From Bacteroidaceae bacterium (GTDB taxonomy: Bacteria; Bacteroidota; Bacteroidia; Bacteroidales; Bacteroidaceae), in assembly GCA_017383485.1 (NCBI GenBank), contig JAFNXM010000035.1:1-64000 (forward strand): a stretch of DNA of 64,000 nt, in the 5' to 3' direction. Shown piece by piece: positions 34,291 to 44,590 of this stretch. The notes beneath the pieces are model-generated. The model was not told the origin of the DNA. It saw only the letters and a program-made list of their open reading frames with translations, and made no database searches. Numbering within the stretch: position 1 is the first letter of the stretch; each line of letters starts with the position of its first letter. The position numbers and the translations under genes are program-made.

Positions 34291-34321
34291 CAAATATAGT
34301 GATTTCCGAGCAAGCATCAAA
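34291..34321 (-). promoter_or_regulatory. Promoter of the etfB-etfA-acd operon
   Basis: On the minus strand TTTG (34318-34321), 19 bases, then TATATTTG (34291-34298): a full Bacteroidota match, 54 bases before the etfB ATG. Confidence 0.7.
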
Positions 34322-34434
34322 CTCACATACGATTTATTAACATCAATTTTTAACTTTTTTCATTCAAAATAGTTGAAAACAGAAGGTGAATGTAAAAAAG
34401 TCTGTGACCAGTTTCGTCCGTCGTCTCAGCTCAC

Positions 34435-34516
34435 AAAAACTTTGCGACGCCTCGTAAAAATTTCGCGACGTGTAAATAAAAAAAACCTAAGACTTTTTTC
34501 ACGAAAGCCTTAGGTC
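34435..34516 (+). repeat. Dispersed CGACGCCTCGT element, copy D (doubled core)
   Basis: aaaactttgcgacgcctcgt (34437-34456) is followed at once by a second partial core, aaaaatttcgcgacgtgt (34456-34473), then a hairpin acctaag (34485-34491) with cttaggt (34509-34515). It lies 45 bases beyond the S46 peptidase stop and can act as its terminator. Confidence 0.75.
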
Positions 34517-34560
34517 GTTTTGTTGTACTTTATTTCAAGTTGATTTCTGCTCTATCTCTA

Positions 34561-36699
34561 TCAGCGGCGGATATCCATTTCGTCGAGGACGTAGCTACTA
34601 CCACCGAAGCGATCTACGATAAAGAGGACATAGCGAATATCAACGTTGATGCAGCGTTGCAACAGTGGATTGAATTTGAGGTCGCTTGACAGGGACTCGA
34701 TATTACCATCAAAGGCCAAACCGATCAATTCGCCATGTGCATTGAGTACTGCCGAACCGCTATTGCCGCCAGTGATATCGTTGTTGGACAGGAAGCAGGT
34801 GGGCAGTTCGCCATCCTCACGAGCGTAGGGGCCATAGTCCTTTGCCAGATACATTTCCTTCAATCGGGGGTGTACGAAGTAGTCGGTCTGGGTGGTGCTC
34901 TCCTTCTCGAACATACCTGTCAATGTGGTGCGCCAGTCGTACAAGACGCCATCGCGAGGTTTCAGGTCGCACACGTGGCCGTAGGTCATGCGCAGGGTGA
35001 AATTCGCGTCGGGAGCCTTTGCCCAATCATACATTTCGCACAAGCCGCGCACATAGATGCGATCGAGCTCTGAGCGCTTTTGGCGATAGACCGACATCTG
35101 GGCAGCATAATTCTGCTGTACGAATTGATTGTAGGCAGCCCAATGCTTTACCATGGGGTCGTTTGCCAACACATCGTAGGTAGGGTTTGCCAAAAAGGCA
35201 TCGAACGTCTCAGCACTGCGGAACAATGAAGTCGAGTACATAGTGTCATAGTGTGCCTGTGCCGCGGCAGCCGATTTCAGGAAGTCGGGCGATGCGCCCT
35301 TGTGATACTTGAACCAATAGGGCAAGAGCAGGGCCATTTTTTCACGATCCAAGTCTACATTGAAAGCACCAACGCCACTATCATACCAGCGTTTCAACTC
35401 GGTCTTTGCTGCCTCCACGTCTTTTGCCTTGCCCCCTTGCAACGCCTTCAACATCGCATCTACGGCAGATGTTTTCACGTACAGGCGCTGTTGGCCTGCG
35501 GTCTGATTCAACAGGTAATAATCAAATAGCATGTCTGCATTGGCAGCACAGAGCGAATCGATGCGCTCGATGATATTGGCGTATGCGGCATTACCTTTTT
35601 GGGCAGCAAACTGACGGAAAGCGGCTTGTTCGGCTTCCTTTTCACCAATCAGGTTGATTTTTTCAACGGCTTCGTTCATGCCGCCAAAGTTCTTCACGAC
35701 ATTACCCAGGGACATATATTCGTCTTGCAACATCAGGTTGAGCGAGTCGTTGGCATCCATTTTCTTTTTCAAGAATTCCAACTGTGCATTACCTGCCAGG
35801 ACGTATGGCTCGTTTTGTGATTGCGTGCGAAGTTTCACCTCGGAAGCAGTCAGGTAGCGACTGGTCGAACCAGGGAAACCCATAATCATGGTATAGTCTC
35901 CCTTGTCCACACCCTTCAACGAGATAGGCAGGTAGCGGTCACACTTCAACGGCACATTCTTAGCATTATATGCAGCAGGTTCTCCATCCTTGTCGGCATA
36001 GATACGGAACATGGCAAAGTCGCAAGTCTGACGTGGCCAAATCCAGTTGTCTGTATTACCGCCGAACTGTCCAATATTGAGCGGAGGGTTGACCACGAGG
36101 CGCACGTCGCTATAAACTTGCTCGTAGAACATATAAAATTGGTTAGCACCAAAGTAGGGCACAATGCGCACCCTGAGTCCTTTCTTCTTGCGCAAATCAC
36201 TTTTCTTCAAGAGGTCGGCTGCCAGTGGTTCCAGGAAGGATTGGCTCTGCATGGTGTACACATCCACGCCCTTAGCCTTTGCGGCAGATTCGACATCTGC
36301 TGTCACATCGACGATGCGCAACACGAAGGTGAAGGTGAGGTTGGGTGTAGGCAATTCTTCCGCACGACTTTTGGCAAAATAGCCGTCCTTCAGATAGTTT
36401 TTGTCCATAGTACTCATGGCATGGACATAGCTAAATCCGCAGTGGTTATTGGTCAGCACCAGGCCCTCGGGCGAAACAACTTCGCCAGTACAGCCATTGC
36501 CAAAGATACCGATACATTCGCGCAGGGACGAACCGTGCTCGTTGTAGAGTTCGCTGGCAGGAATTTTCAGACCCGCCTTGAGCAGTGAGTCCTCGAGATG
36601 TTGTTGCTTCATCAGTTTGAGTAGCCACATACCCTCGTCGGCATGTAGTGTAGCGACACTCGACAGGAGTGCGCAGAGCAGGATGACAATCTTCTTCAT
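34561..36699 (-). CDS. S46 family dipeptidyl peptidase, DPP7-like
   Basis: 712 residues, periplasmic or surface. Signal peptide 1-20 (TLHA-DEG). The chymotrypsin-like halves carry GNGCTGEVVSPEGLVLTNNH (H86 catalytic), GGNTDNWIWPRQTCDFAMF (the acid side) and TGGNSGSAVLNAHGELIG with the catalytic S647. Eighteen residues after the serine, in GLAFDGN, lies G665. In P. gingivalis the matching position is glycine in DPP7 (hydrophobic P1) and arginine in DPP11 (acidic P1), so this enzyme should be DPP7-like. Such enzymes trim dipeptides for amino-acid uptake. It follows tamL by 41 bases. Confidence 0.9.
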   Translation of the reverse strand: MKKIVILLCALLSSVATLHADEGMWLLKLMKQQHLEDSLLKAGLKIPASELYNEHGSSLRECIGIFGNGCTGEVVSPEGLVLTNNHCGFSYVHAMSTMDKNYLKDGYFAKSRAEELPTPNLTFTFVLRIVDVTADVESAAKAKGVDVYTMQSQSFLEPLAADLLKKSDLRKKKGLRVRIVPYFGANQFYMFYEQVYSDVRLVVNPPLNIGQFGGNTDNWIWPRQTCDFAMFRIYADKDGEPAAYNAKNVPLKCDRYLPISLKGVDKGDYTMIMGFPGSTSRYLTASEVKLRTQSQNEPYVLAGNAQLEFLKKKMDANDSLNLMLQDEYMSLGNVVKNFGGMNEAVEKINLIGEKEAEQAAFRQFAAQKGNAAYANIIERIDSLCAANADMLFDYYLLNQTAGQQRLYVKTSAVDAMLKALQGGKAKDVEAAKTELKRWYDSGVGAFNVDLDREKMALLLPYWFKYHKGASPDFLKSAAAAQAHYDTMYSTSLFRSAETFDAFLANPTYDVLANDPMVKHWAAYNQFVQQNYAAQMSVYRQKRSELDRIYVRGLCEMYDWAKAPDANFTLRMTYGHVCDLKPRDGVLYDWRTTLTGMFEKESTTQTDYFVHPRLKEMYLAKDYGPYAREDGELPTCFLSNNDITGGNSGSAVLNAHGELIGLAFDGNIESLSSDLKFNPLLQRCINVDIRYVLFIVDRFGGSSYVLDEMDIRR

Positions 36700-36740
36700 A
36701 ATAGCATTATTGTTTATTGTATTATTTATTTCAAATTAAG

Positions 36741-39179
36741 TCAGAACGGATAGCCAATAGCCAAGTGATAAGCTAAACTTCGGCCGAACTTAGGCATATT
36801 ATACCACCCCGACTTACCCGTGTCATAGGGAGCGTGCAGACCTACACCGACATCAAAACGCAAGACCAAGAAGTCCAGATCATAGCGCAAGCCCAAGCCC
36901 GTGCCGACAGCTATCTTTTTCAGATTTTGCAAGCTCAACTCAGCACCAGGCCTTTGTTGATCAGGACGAAGCAACCATACATTTCCCGCATCCAGAAAGG
37001 CAGCACCATGCAGATCGGCTACGATGGGAAAGCGGAACTCCAGATTGGCTTCGAGTTTGACATCGCCCGTCTGATCGACATAGGCATATTTTGTATCCGC
37101 CGACTTGTATCCACCAGGACCAATGGTGCGCACGGTAAACCCACGTACACTATTGGCACCACCTACGTAGAAAAGGTCGGCATAGGGCGCCATTCGGCTA
37201 TTACCATAGCTATATATCGCACCAGCAAAGACACGCCATGCCAGCGCCAGGGGCGTGCGTGGAATGTGAAAGGTGTGATGCAGCTCGGCCGAAGCCTTGA
37301 TATATTGTGCAAAGGGATTGCCAAAAAGATGCTTATCCTGCTGGGCGAAAGGCTTCCCACAAAGTGCATAGATCGACGAGGTCAAATTGCCCGCCTCCTT
37401 GACATTGGCCTGAAACCATACCGGATGGCGATGGCGCGACGGCGAAGCATAAGTAAAGGTATAGGAGAAGGAAGGGATGAACTGATCGCGCATCGAAAGC
37501 GAAAGGGCGGGGTTGGCACTCATAATGCTGTCGAATTGAGATGTAGCGCTAATCATCTTATCAAAATCCAGACTTATCAAAGTCATCTCATGTTTGACCG
37601 TCTCACTACGTTGCCAATTGTAAGTCATATTTGCCCCCATCGTGACACGATTGAAAAAACGCGAACGATTACGCCAATTGCCCGTCAAAGCAAAGGTAGT
37701 GGTAGCAGGGAAACGCAGACGACGGCTTTGTATACCAGGAAATATGAAACGAGGCAGGGTGATGGCCAATTCAGTACCAAGTTCGTAGGAATTGAGCAAT
37801 GACTTATTACCCTCGCGTCCCATCCCTGTTTGCCATTCGTAGGAACCGAAAATATTAAACGAGACCTTTTCCGCACCACCAAAGGCATTGCGTTTGGCAA
37901 GACCGAAAGAAACACCTGGACCTATCTGCTGGTTGCTCTTAAACATTACATTCGTCTCGAAAGTCGCATCATACAACTTGTCCATCACCGCAGTGACATA
38001 GACGTCCAACGTGTCGCACAAAGCAGATGTGTCGCGCGGCACATAGTCTACATCCATTTGGCTAAGTACTCCGAGAGCGCCAAGTTTTTCCAACGTAGAT
38101 TGCCCCCGACTCAACTGAAAGATTTCGCCATGCCGGTGATTGATCGCTCCACGCCAAATACCAGCTCGCAGGGGCAACTTGTCGCCAGAAAATTGATAAG
38201 TATAGTTTCTGCGTGAGAAGGTGGTATCGGGGGACTGTCCTGCATTATTTCTGACCGACACATAAGTGTGTCCAATATACCAGGGATGGCGGGCACGAAG
38301 CGAACGGGCGGGGTCGGGCTGTACGCGCAACTGAACAAAGCCACTGCGCTGCAACGTATCTGCCGCATAGGTGGTCATATCTGCCGTATAGTAGTAGTAA
38401 CCATGCTCACGAAACAGTTGCTCAATTCTGCTCTGCTCATTAGCCAGGTTCACCACGCTGAAAGCATCTCCCCGTTTCAACAAAGTAGCCCCAGCATTGG
38501 CACGCAACAGACTATCTGTCGGTGCAGAGAAATCACGATATTCCACACTATCCAAACGCCAAACGGGGCCCATCGAGACTTTGTATTGCAACTTGGCTCG
38601 CTTCGGATTGCGCTGGGGCAGGATTTCATAGTCAACATCACCTTGAAAATAGCCGTAATTGCGCAATGTATTTGTCGCCACCTGCACTCGTGTATCCGGA
38701 CTAACACTGCTGATATATATAGGTTCGGCACTGAATGTACGATGCATCCATTTGCCAAATTTAGTCTGACTATCTACGTATTTATTATAGGCCCAAAGTC
38801 CAAAAGGTATAGGGAAGCGAACGTAGGACGAACCAAAAAGTGCATTATTGGGTGCAAAATCCAATACTGCCTCGACTTCCGCCTTGCAAGTATTGATTTC
38901 GTCCTTCAGTTTATCTTCTTTTGCTTTCAGGGCCTTCTTCTCTGCCTTCGTCAATTTGTGTGTTGCTGCCAGGTCGTTGTCTGTTGCATCCAGACTATCA
39001 TTGAAGAGCATTTGTCCTTGGTCTAAATACTCCACGCCCTTGATGCCTATATATAGTTGTTCATCCTCTGGCAATTTATCCGTAGTAGAACATGAGATGA
39101 CCAGTAAGTAAATGACAAAGGGGATAATACCCTTCGTCAAACGTCCTGACCTCCATATTTTAGTGTTCGGCATATTCAT
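36741..39179 (-). CDS. tamL: TamL, outer-membrane lipoprotein of the TAM complex (BamA family)
   Basis: 812 residues. A lipoprotein signal (PFVIYLLVISC, C30) distinguishes TamL from proteobacterial TamA. After it come POTRA-like repeats, for example VATNTLRNYGYFQGDVDYEI and RIEQLFREHGYYYY, and a C-terminal Omp85 barrel from about residue 420, with the family's VRGF motif in YVGGANSVRGFTVRTIGPGG and a GTGLGLRYDLDFLVLRFDVG strand. Residues 75-105 are a charged helical insert (KAEKKALKAKEDKLKDE). It acts with TamB, encoded 33 bases upstream in the same operon, in outer-membrane assembly or lipid transfer. Confidence 0.9.
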   Translation of the reverse strand: MNMPNTKIWRSGRLTKGIIPFVIYLLVISCSTTDKLPEDEQLYIGIKGVEYLDQGQMLFNDSLDATDNDLAATHKLTKAEKKALKAKEDKLKDEINTCKAEVEAVLDFAPNNALFGSSYVRFPIPFGLWAYNKYVDSQTKFGKWMHRTFSAEPIYISSVSPDTRVQVATNTLRNYGYFQGDVDYEILPQRNPKRAKLQYKVSMGPVWRLDSVEYRDFSAPTDSLLRANAGATLLKRGDAFSVVNLANEQSRIEQLFREHGYYYYTADMTTYAADTLQRSGFVQLRVQPDPARSLRARHPWYIGHTYVSVRNNAGQSPDTTFSRRNYTYQFSGDKLPLRAGIWRGAINHRHGEIFQLSRGQSTLEKLGALGVLSQMDVDYVPRDTSALCDTLDVYVTAVMDKLYDATFETNVMFKSNQQIGPGVSFGLAKRNAFGGAEKVSFNIFGSYEWQTGMGREGNKSLLNSYELGTELAITLPRFIFPGIQSRRLRFPATTTFALTGNWRNRSRFFNRVTMGANMTYNWQRSETVKHEMTLISLDFDKMISATSQFDSIMSANPALSLSMRDQFIPSFSYTFTYASPSRHRHPVWFQANVKEAGNLTSSIYALCGKPFAQQDKHLFGNPFAQYIKASAELHHTFHIPRTPLALAWRVFAGAIYSYGNSRMAPYADLFYVGGANSVRGFTVRTIGPGGYKSADTKYAYVDQTGDVKLEANLEFRFPIVADLHGAAFLDAGNVWLLRPDQQRPGAELSLQNLKKIAVGTGLGLRYDLDFLVLRFDVGVGLHAPYDTGKSGWYNMPKFGRSLAYHLAIGYPF

Positions 39180-39212
39180 ATCTCGGTGTCTACTTGTTTA
39201 AATATCGTCAAA

Positions 39213-42200
39213 CTATTTTTCTTCCTCAACAGGCAATACGGCTATGGTGTCTGATACCAGAGATGTATCAACAGGTGTTTTTTCTTTTTTACTACGGAAA
39301 ATAAAGAGTTCACCCAACTTATTTGTTTTTTTACGAAGCACAAGGCCAACTCCCGTTTTAGTCAATTGTCCTTCGAATGGGTCGCGTGTACTTCTGTCAT
39401 AGAAAGCGCGGACATAACGAGACGAGCTCTTATCCAAACGATATTCCACCGCCACATTGTCTATGAAACTTTCTGCCGTGTTTGTAGCACCTTCACCGGT
39501 ACTAACTCTACCTCCTACAATCACACTGATGCGATTGCCCCAGAAACGTTTTGCAAACTGGAAAGAATAGTCTGTGGTATTTGCCCCTGTCGCACTGACA
39601 CCCGACTCCATACCTACGGACAAATCTACGGTGCGTAGTGCATTGCCAGCGATGTTTTGTATTTCGCTTTGCAGGAAGGCTGTCAAAGCATCGCTTGCCT
39701 TTAATCCTCCTGTGCCAGAGGAGAGCATATTGTCGTTCAGGTACATTCCTGTAGCCAATAGTGACACTGCGGTTTTGCCTCGTTGTTCAGCCGTCATCTG
39801 AGCCAATTGGTTTTGCATCCCGAGATCTTCAGGCGCATCTATTGTAAATTCCAGCCCCATATTGCTGAGTTGCTGTGATACCTTGACGCCGACTTCAAAT
39901 GCTACTGAGCGTGGCACATCATTTTCAGTAACGGTGGCTTTGGTCTTTTCTGTGGCAACAATGTTGAGTGTTGGATTCATCATATCTCCAGTAAATTCAA
40001 CATAACTGCCTCGCTGAATATTAAATTTCTTCAAAGGAATCACTGGCAGGGTATACTTCATCGTACCCTCGCCTACTGTCAGTCTGCCAGTCAAGCGCAT
40101 TTCGTCTTGTTCGGTCATACGCAGGGTCAAATCTCCCCCACCCTCTACATCGACATAGTTGTCTCCATTTTCGCTGAGATCACAATGAAATTTTGCAGCC
40201 TCATTGATCGAGATTCCTAGTGCCATATCAAATTGCGCCCGTGTTTCGGGTTCTGGTGCCACCGTTGTGGTATCATTGAAATCTACAAACTTCACCAGAC
40301 TGTTCAAACGATCGTCCACAGTCAGAGGCGAGTCCTTCAATATATAGGTCATATTCGTTTGCGGCAGGATACCTAAATTGCCACGCACTGTCATTTTGTC
40401 AAATCCCCCCTTGACCGTACCAGCAAAATCTGTATACACTTTGCCATAAGCCAAGGATTGTTTTTGTTTTTTCGCATTGATCAATTCAAAGTTCTGTGCT
40501 TGCATTGACAAATTCATCTGTGGGTCGCTGATTTGCCTCAGGTCTAATGTACCGTTGATTTGAAGAGGATTTTCACTTTGCTTGGAGTAAAGATTATAAC
40601 CGTTGAAACGCATCACGCTACCCTGAATAGGTACCGCCTTTTCATCCATACGGAAGTCTACGCCATAAACATTTGAGTAGAGATGAGCACCGCCGAATTG
40701 CAGGGCGCCTTCCAGATGAGGCTGAGCCAAAGTTCCTGTCACGCTCAAAGTACCTCCTGCATCACCTTTCATTGCAAAATCCGTGCCAACAAGGAATCCA
40801 TTCAATAAATGTAGGGGGAAATTCATCATATCAGCCTGTCCCTCAAAGTTTCCTTCCTCATTATTATAATATACGCCTTCGACTGACAAAACTTCAGTTT
40901 CTTCTGCCGAAACGAAAGCATTGAAATGATGTTCATCTCCTTCCTTTGGCATATAGATCGCTTCAAGTCCGACGTTGCCTATCTGTGCACCATCATACAC
41001 CAATTGATCCACTTTCACATTACCCATAGCCGACAGACTTTGATGGTCGTCTATCAAGTGAATATCGCCGCCCAGCATACCTTGCATCTGTGGCAGGAAG
41101 GGCAAACCGTTGGTCAGTGCACCTACATTCAGATGATTTATACTTAACGTCAAGTCATTGACCAAAGAGTCCGGCGTACTGAACAATGCCAGATACGTAT
41201 TGTCATCTGCCAGCAACTGTATATCCGCACCAATGTCTCCCTTTTGTCCTAAGTATAGATAATTATTGTCATTGAGGTTAAAATGCGTAAATGCTAAGAT
41301 TGGACGTTCGGGATAAAAGTGTGCACGCAATCCTCCCTCTTCGAGCAATGCCTTCACACCGAGGTCGATTCCCTTTCTGCCCTGACCATCTGCCACGACC
41401 AACTCGACACCTGCATCTTCGTCATACAGATAGCCGTGGGCCTGGGCGTCAAACTGTGGGCCATAGCTCTTGCTCTTATTGCCGGCTTGTACATCCAGGC
41501 TGATACCGCGCTCATTCTGTCCTATCGTCAGGGCTATATCTTCCACACCGAAGTCCGCCATTTTCATACCCTTCAAATATCCAGAGCCATTGATACCTTG
41601 CAGGGTGTCTGTACTAAGGGATAAATGCGCATCGGCAAAAGCATAACCCTTCAAGCGCAAAATATTACTCACAGGGTTATCTGTACCTACGTCGAGCGTC
41701 AGGTCCAGTGTGGGCAAGGCGTGCTTGATTCTGATTTGGTTGAAATCTTTTTGCTTTAATTGTGCTACCAGTTCATCTTTCAGACCCGACACTACTCCCA
41801 TCACGTCCTCCAGCGAACTGACGATATCAGCAGCCATCATCATATCGCCCACATTTACCTTCAGCAAGGTATTATTAATATTAGTAGCAAAATCAAAATC
41901 TACATCCTTGGCCGTAAATCCATTCTTTGCCGTCAGGAAACGGTTGTTCGTCAACTGTCCTTTCACACCAAAGTCCGTAAGTTCTGTATCTGTATAGGCT
42001 TGAAGGTGGAGCGAGGTACCAAGGAGCAAGCTATCCTGCATCCCTGCAATTTTCTTCAGGTTAATCGGGTCAAAGTCGCCATCCAGAGTCATACGTATTT
42101 GCTCTGTCAGGTCAAAGGTCAAATTTCCTTCGCCACAGAGATAATCGCTGTTGAGTGCAAACTCGCCCTCACCTATACCTTCAGCCATACTGACAGATGC

Positions 42201-43985
42201 TCTGCACTCGCCGATGTGTGCATCGTCCAGGTCAAGGTGCTTCACGTCTGCATTTGCCGTGAGCCATGAGGCGGGATCTAAGGGATCAAACCCGCAACCA
42301 TCTGCCATCAACGTGCCTGTGAAATTGCCAATACCCAAAGTAGGCAAAAAGGCACCTACTGGAAATTCGCGGGCATCGAGGTCTACATAATATTCACTGG
42401 TTTCAGAATCTACCTCGGCATCTATCGTCACCCTGCCAGCCAGCACATCGCCTCTGCCACAGAAGGCATAGTTGCTACCATACACTTTGACCACACCATC
42501 CACCACACTACCGCGTGGTACGGCGATGGTCTTTTGCACATCTGCTGGCAACATTTTGAGCAATGGTGCTGCATTGGTAATTTTTGCCCTGAGTTCTACT
42601 TCGCCCTGTCTATTCTTTGCCAGCGGACGTTCCACTTCGCCTTCAAGACGCATATCTACCACCCCCTGCCAATCGACATACGTATCCTCAATCTTCACAT
42701 AGGGACGTCCACCATTGATGCGACTTTTCACGACCAAAGGTGTCGAGGGGAGAATTGTTTTCCACATATTATCCAGCAGTGGCGCAGCCAATAGGCGTAA
42801 ATCCTCTGGGCCTACCACAGCATCTATATTCAGCGCGCACACGGCGGTACTATGTTCCTCTACCAGGGACAGAGGCACGTCAGCCTCGGCACTGATCGAC
42901 GTGTGCGGTGTTTTCAGGTTCAGATAGTCCACCCGGACCACATCACCCTTTATCTCCGCCTTCATCTTCATCTCGTCGATGCTCAGGCCACTTTGTTCAC
43001 GTCCCTGCAACCAGGGCATTTCTACCCGCAGCGTACCATCCGACAGCAGGGCTGCCTGAGCGACAGAAAAGCTGACACCCTCGCATCGTATATGATTCAG
43101 GTTGATACCATAGACCTTAGGCATCTGTTCGTCCCAACGGTCTATGTTTTTAGAGAAGAAGGCCGAGTTGCCGCCATTTCCTCCTGACACTGAAACGAGC
43201 GAATCAGAGGGAGTGAATGAAGCCATCAAATGCGCAGATGATGCGCCCTTCGTGGTAGTGCGCGTTGCATAGTTGATGTCCAAAGCTTCGCCCTCGAGTC
43301 CATATACCCTATATTCGGGGGCAGCAGTACCCGCCTTTGCCGAATCCAGCATCACCGCATGGCCACCCAGGCGCACCCGCATCTCGTCACCAGGCATCGA
43401 CAGGCAGACTTTCGAGCGCTCCATGCGCACATCTTTCACACTGACGTCCCAGGGCATCGCTGCCTCGGTCGTATCCATCTGTACCGTGTCGCTCAGTGCG
43501 ATATACAGGTCGGCATCACTGATCCGTAGTCCATCCACTGCCACTTTGCCCAGGGGGGACAGGAACAGATCGGCATTGGTCTTCACACTGCCCACCACAC
43601 CGCGGGCATGTATATCGGGCAACAGACTGCGTGTGTCCAGGCGGACGTCGTATAGTTCTACGCCCTTCACCTGTGCCTCGCCTTGCAGCAATGGTTTCAC
43701 AGGGATGCCCAAACGCAAAGCGCCAACATCAGCCAATGTATCTCCTGCTTGGACTGCTACGACATTATGCAGAGCCAGGTCCAGTGGGAAAGCCAACCGC
43801 ACGTGCCCCACAGAGATTTGCATCCCGGTTTTTTCCGACAGTTTCTCGGTCACGACACGCACCACCACTTGTTGCAGTGGTGGCAGATAAACCAGTATCG
43901 CCAAAATCAAGAACAGCACAAATGGGGTAGCCACGGCAATGGCCATCCATTTCATTCCTTTATATAATAGGTGTGCTTTCTTCAT
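39213..43985 (-). CDS. tamB: Translocation/assembly module protein TamB
   Basis: 1590 residues from the ATG at 43985 (MKKAHLLYKGMKWMAIAVAT); a longer frame runs back into simple repeats. An N-terminal inner-membrane helix (about 12-35) is followed by a long run of beta repeats with the alternating hydrophobic pattern of the AsmA/TamB groove, and a C-terminal DUF490/TamB domain (about 1290-1540) with FNIQRGSYVEFTGDMMNPTL and FQFAKRFWGNRISVIVGGRV. TamB spans the periplasm and works with the Omp85 partner TamL, encoded next. Length is normal for Bacteroidetes TamB. Its upstream region holds simple and nested repeats. Confidence 0.92.
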   Translation of the reverse strand: MKKAHLLYKGMKWMAIAVATPFVLFLILAILVYLPPLQQVVVRVVTEKLSEKTGMQISVGHVRLAFPLDLALHNVVAVQAGDTLADVGALRLGIPVKPLLQGEAQVKGVELYDVRLDTRSLLPDIHARGVVGSVKTNADLFLSPLGKVAVDGLRISDADLYIALSDTVQMDTTEAAMPWDVSVKDVRMERSKVCLSMPGDEMRVRLGGHAVMLDSAKAGTAAPEYRVYGLEGEALDINYATRTTTKGASSAHLMASFTPSDSLVSVSGGNGGNSAFFSKNIDRWDEQMPKVYGINLNHIRCEGVSFSVAQAALLSDGTLRVEMPWLQGREQSGLSIDEMKMKAEIKGDVVRVDYLNLKTPHTSISAEADVPLSLVEEHSTAVCALNIDAVVGPEDLRLLAAPLLDNMWKTILPSTPLVVKSRINGGRPYVKIEDTYVDWQGVVDMRLEGEVERPLAKNRQGEVELRAKITNAAPLLKMLPADVQKTIAVPRGSVVDGVVKVYGSNYAFCGRGDVLAGRVTIDAEVDSETSEYYVDLDAREFPVGAFLPTLGIGNFTGTLMADGCGFDPLDPASWLTANADVKHLDLDDAHIGECRASVSMAEGIGEGEFALNSDYLCGEGNLTFDLTEQIRMTLDGDFDPINLKKIAGMQDSLLLGTSLHLQAYTDTELTDFGVKGQLTNNRFLTAKNGFTAKDVDFDFATNINNTLLKVNVGDMMMAADIVSSLEDVMGVVSGLKDELVAQLKQKDFNQIRIKHALPTLDLTLDVGTDNPVSNILRLKGYAFADAHLSLSTDTLQGINGSGYLKGMKMADFGVEDIALTIGQNERGISLDVQAGNKSKSYGPQFDAQAHGYLYDEDAGVELVVADGQGRKGIDLGVKALLEEGGLRAHFYPERPILAFTHFNLNDNNYLYLGQKGDIGADIQLLADDNTYLALFSTPDSLVNDLTLSINHLNVGALTNGLPFLPQMQGMLGGDIHLIDDHQSLSAMGNVKVDQLVYDGAQIGNVGLEAIYMPKEGDEHHFNAFVSAEETEVLSVEGVYYNNEEGNFEGQADMMNFPLHLLNGFLVGTDFAMKGDAGGTLSVTGTLAQPHLEGALQFGGAHLYSNVYGVDFRMDEKAVPIQGSVMRFNGYNLYSKQSENPLQINGTLDLRQISDPQMNLSMQAQNFELINAKKQKQSLAYGKVYTDFAGTVKGGFDKMTVRGNLGILPQTNMTYILKDSPLTVDDRLNSLVKFVDFNDTTTVAPEPETRAQFDMALGISINEAAKFHCDLSENGDNYVDVEGGGDLTLRMTEQDEMRLTGRLTVGEGTMKYTLPVIPLKKFNIQRGSYVEFTGDMMNPTLNIVATEKTKATVTENDVPRSVAFEVGVKVSQQLSNMGLEFTIDAPEDLGMQNQLAQMTAEQRGKTAVSLLATGMYLNDNMLSSGTGGLKASDALTAFLQSEIQNIAGNALRTVDLSVGMESGVSATGANTTDYSFQFAKRFWGNRISVIVGGRVSTGEGATNTAESFIDNVAVEYRLDKSSSRYVRAFYDRSTRDPFEGQLTKTGVGLVLRKKTNKLGELFIFRSKKEKTPVDTSLVSDTIAVLPVEEEK

Positions 43986-44105
43986 GTTTTTTTGAGTAGA
44001 CTGGTGGACGAGTAGACTAGTGGACGAGTGGAGAGTGGAGAGTGGACGAGTGGAGAGTTGAAAGTTAAGAGTGGAGAGTGGAGAGTGAATGAGAAGGAAG
44101 TAAAC
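43986..44105. repeat. GTGGACGAGT/GTGGAGA simple repeat before tamB
   Basis: gtagactggtggacgagtag and (gtggaga)n units at 44003-44095, directly upstream of the tamB start. A decaying simple repeat of the same class as at 32.0 and 33.3 kb. Confidence 0.65.
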
Positions 44106-44142
44106 TAAGTCAACCAACGTAGATACGCCTCAACTCATCATT

Positions 44143-44580
44143 TCCTAAGATTCCAACGATTTGCGTGAGAACAATCAGAGAGCGAAGTTAGTGCAAAGCA
44201 AGCGTAGTGCAAAATAAAAATACGTTTTTTTATTATTTTAGCAATAATCTGTATTAATGTACAGAGGAGACCTCTCCTAAAACCGATACACCAGAATTCA
44301 TTATTTTCCCAAGATTCCATAGATTTGCGTGAGAACATTCCATCGATTTGCAAAAGAATATTCTAAAGTTTTCGTGAGTACAACCACAAAGACAATAAGC
44401 CAGAACTAACTCCTTCCCAAGATTCAATAGATTTGCGTGAGAAATAATCCATCGATTTGCAAAAGAATATTCTACAGATTTGCGTAAGAACAACCACAAA
44501 GACAATAAGCCAAAACTAACTCCTTCCCAAGATTCCATAGATTTGCGTGAGAACATTCCATAAATTTGCGTGAGATTAAC
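44143..44580. repeat. Nested tandem repeat, period about 109 bp
   Basis: ttcccaagattc(c/a)atag begins units at 44306, 44414 and 44524 (108 and 110 bases apart), with a broken first unit at 44143-44175. Inside each unit a sub-motif of about 23 bases, gatttgcgtgagaacattcc, recurs: starts at 44322, 44345, 44367; 44430, 44454, 44477; 44540, 44563. The sub-motif triplets are separated by caaccacaaagacaataag. Non-coding on balance. Confidence 0.8.
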
Positions 44581-44590
44581 CACGAAGACA

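Larger units (their letters stand above)
34238..34560. other. Non-coding gap with etf promoter and copy D
   Basis: 323 bases between etfB and the S46 peptidase gene, both minus. Holds the etfB promoter (34291-34321) and copy D of the dispersed element (34435-34516). Confidence 0.65.

Noticed and set aside
43986..44117. N-terminal extension of TamB to 44117
   Set aside because: The added residues are translated simple repeat, while the normal TamB membrane anchor starts at 43985.
44143..44580. Possible CRISPR array or small coding genes (44138-44353, 44254-44631)
   Set aside because: The spacers are copies of each other, and the frames are translations of the repeat without independent support.
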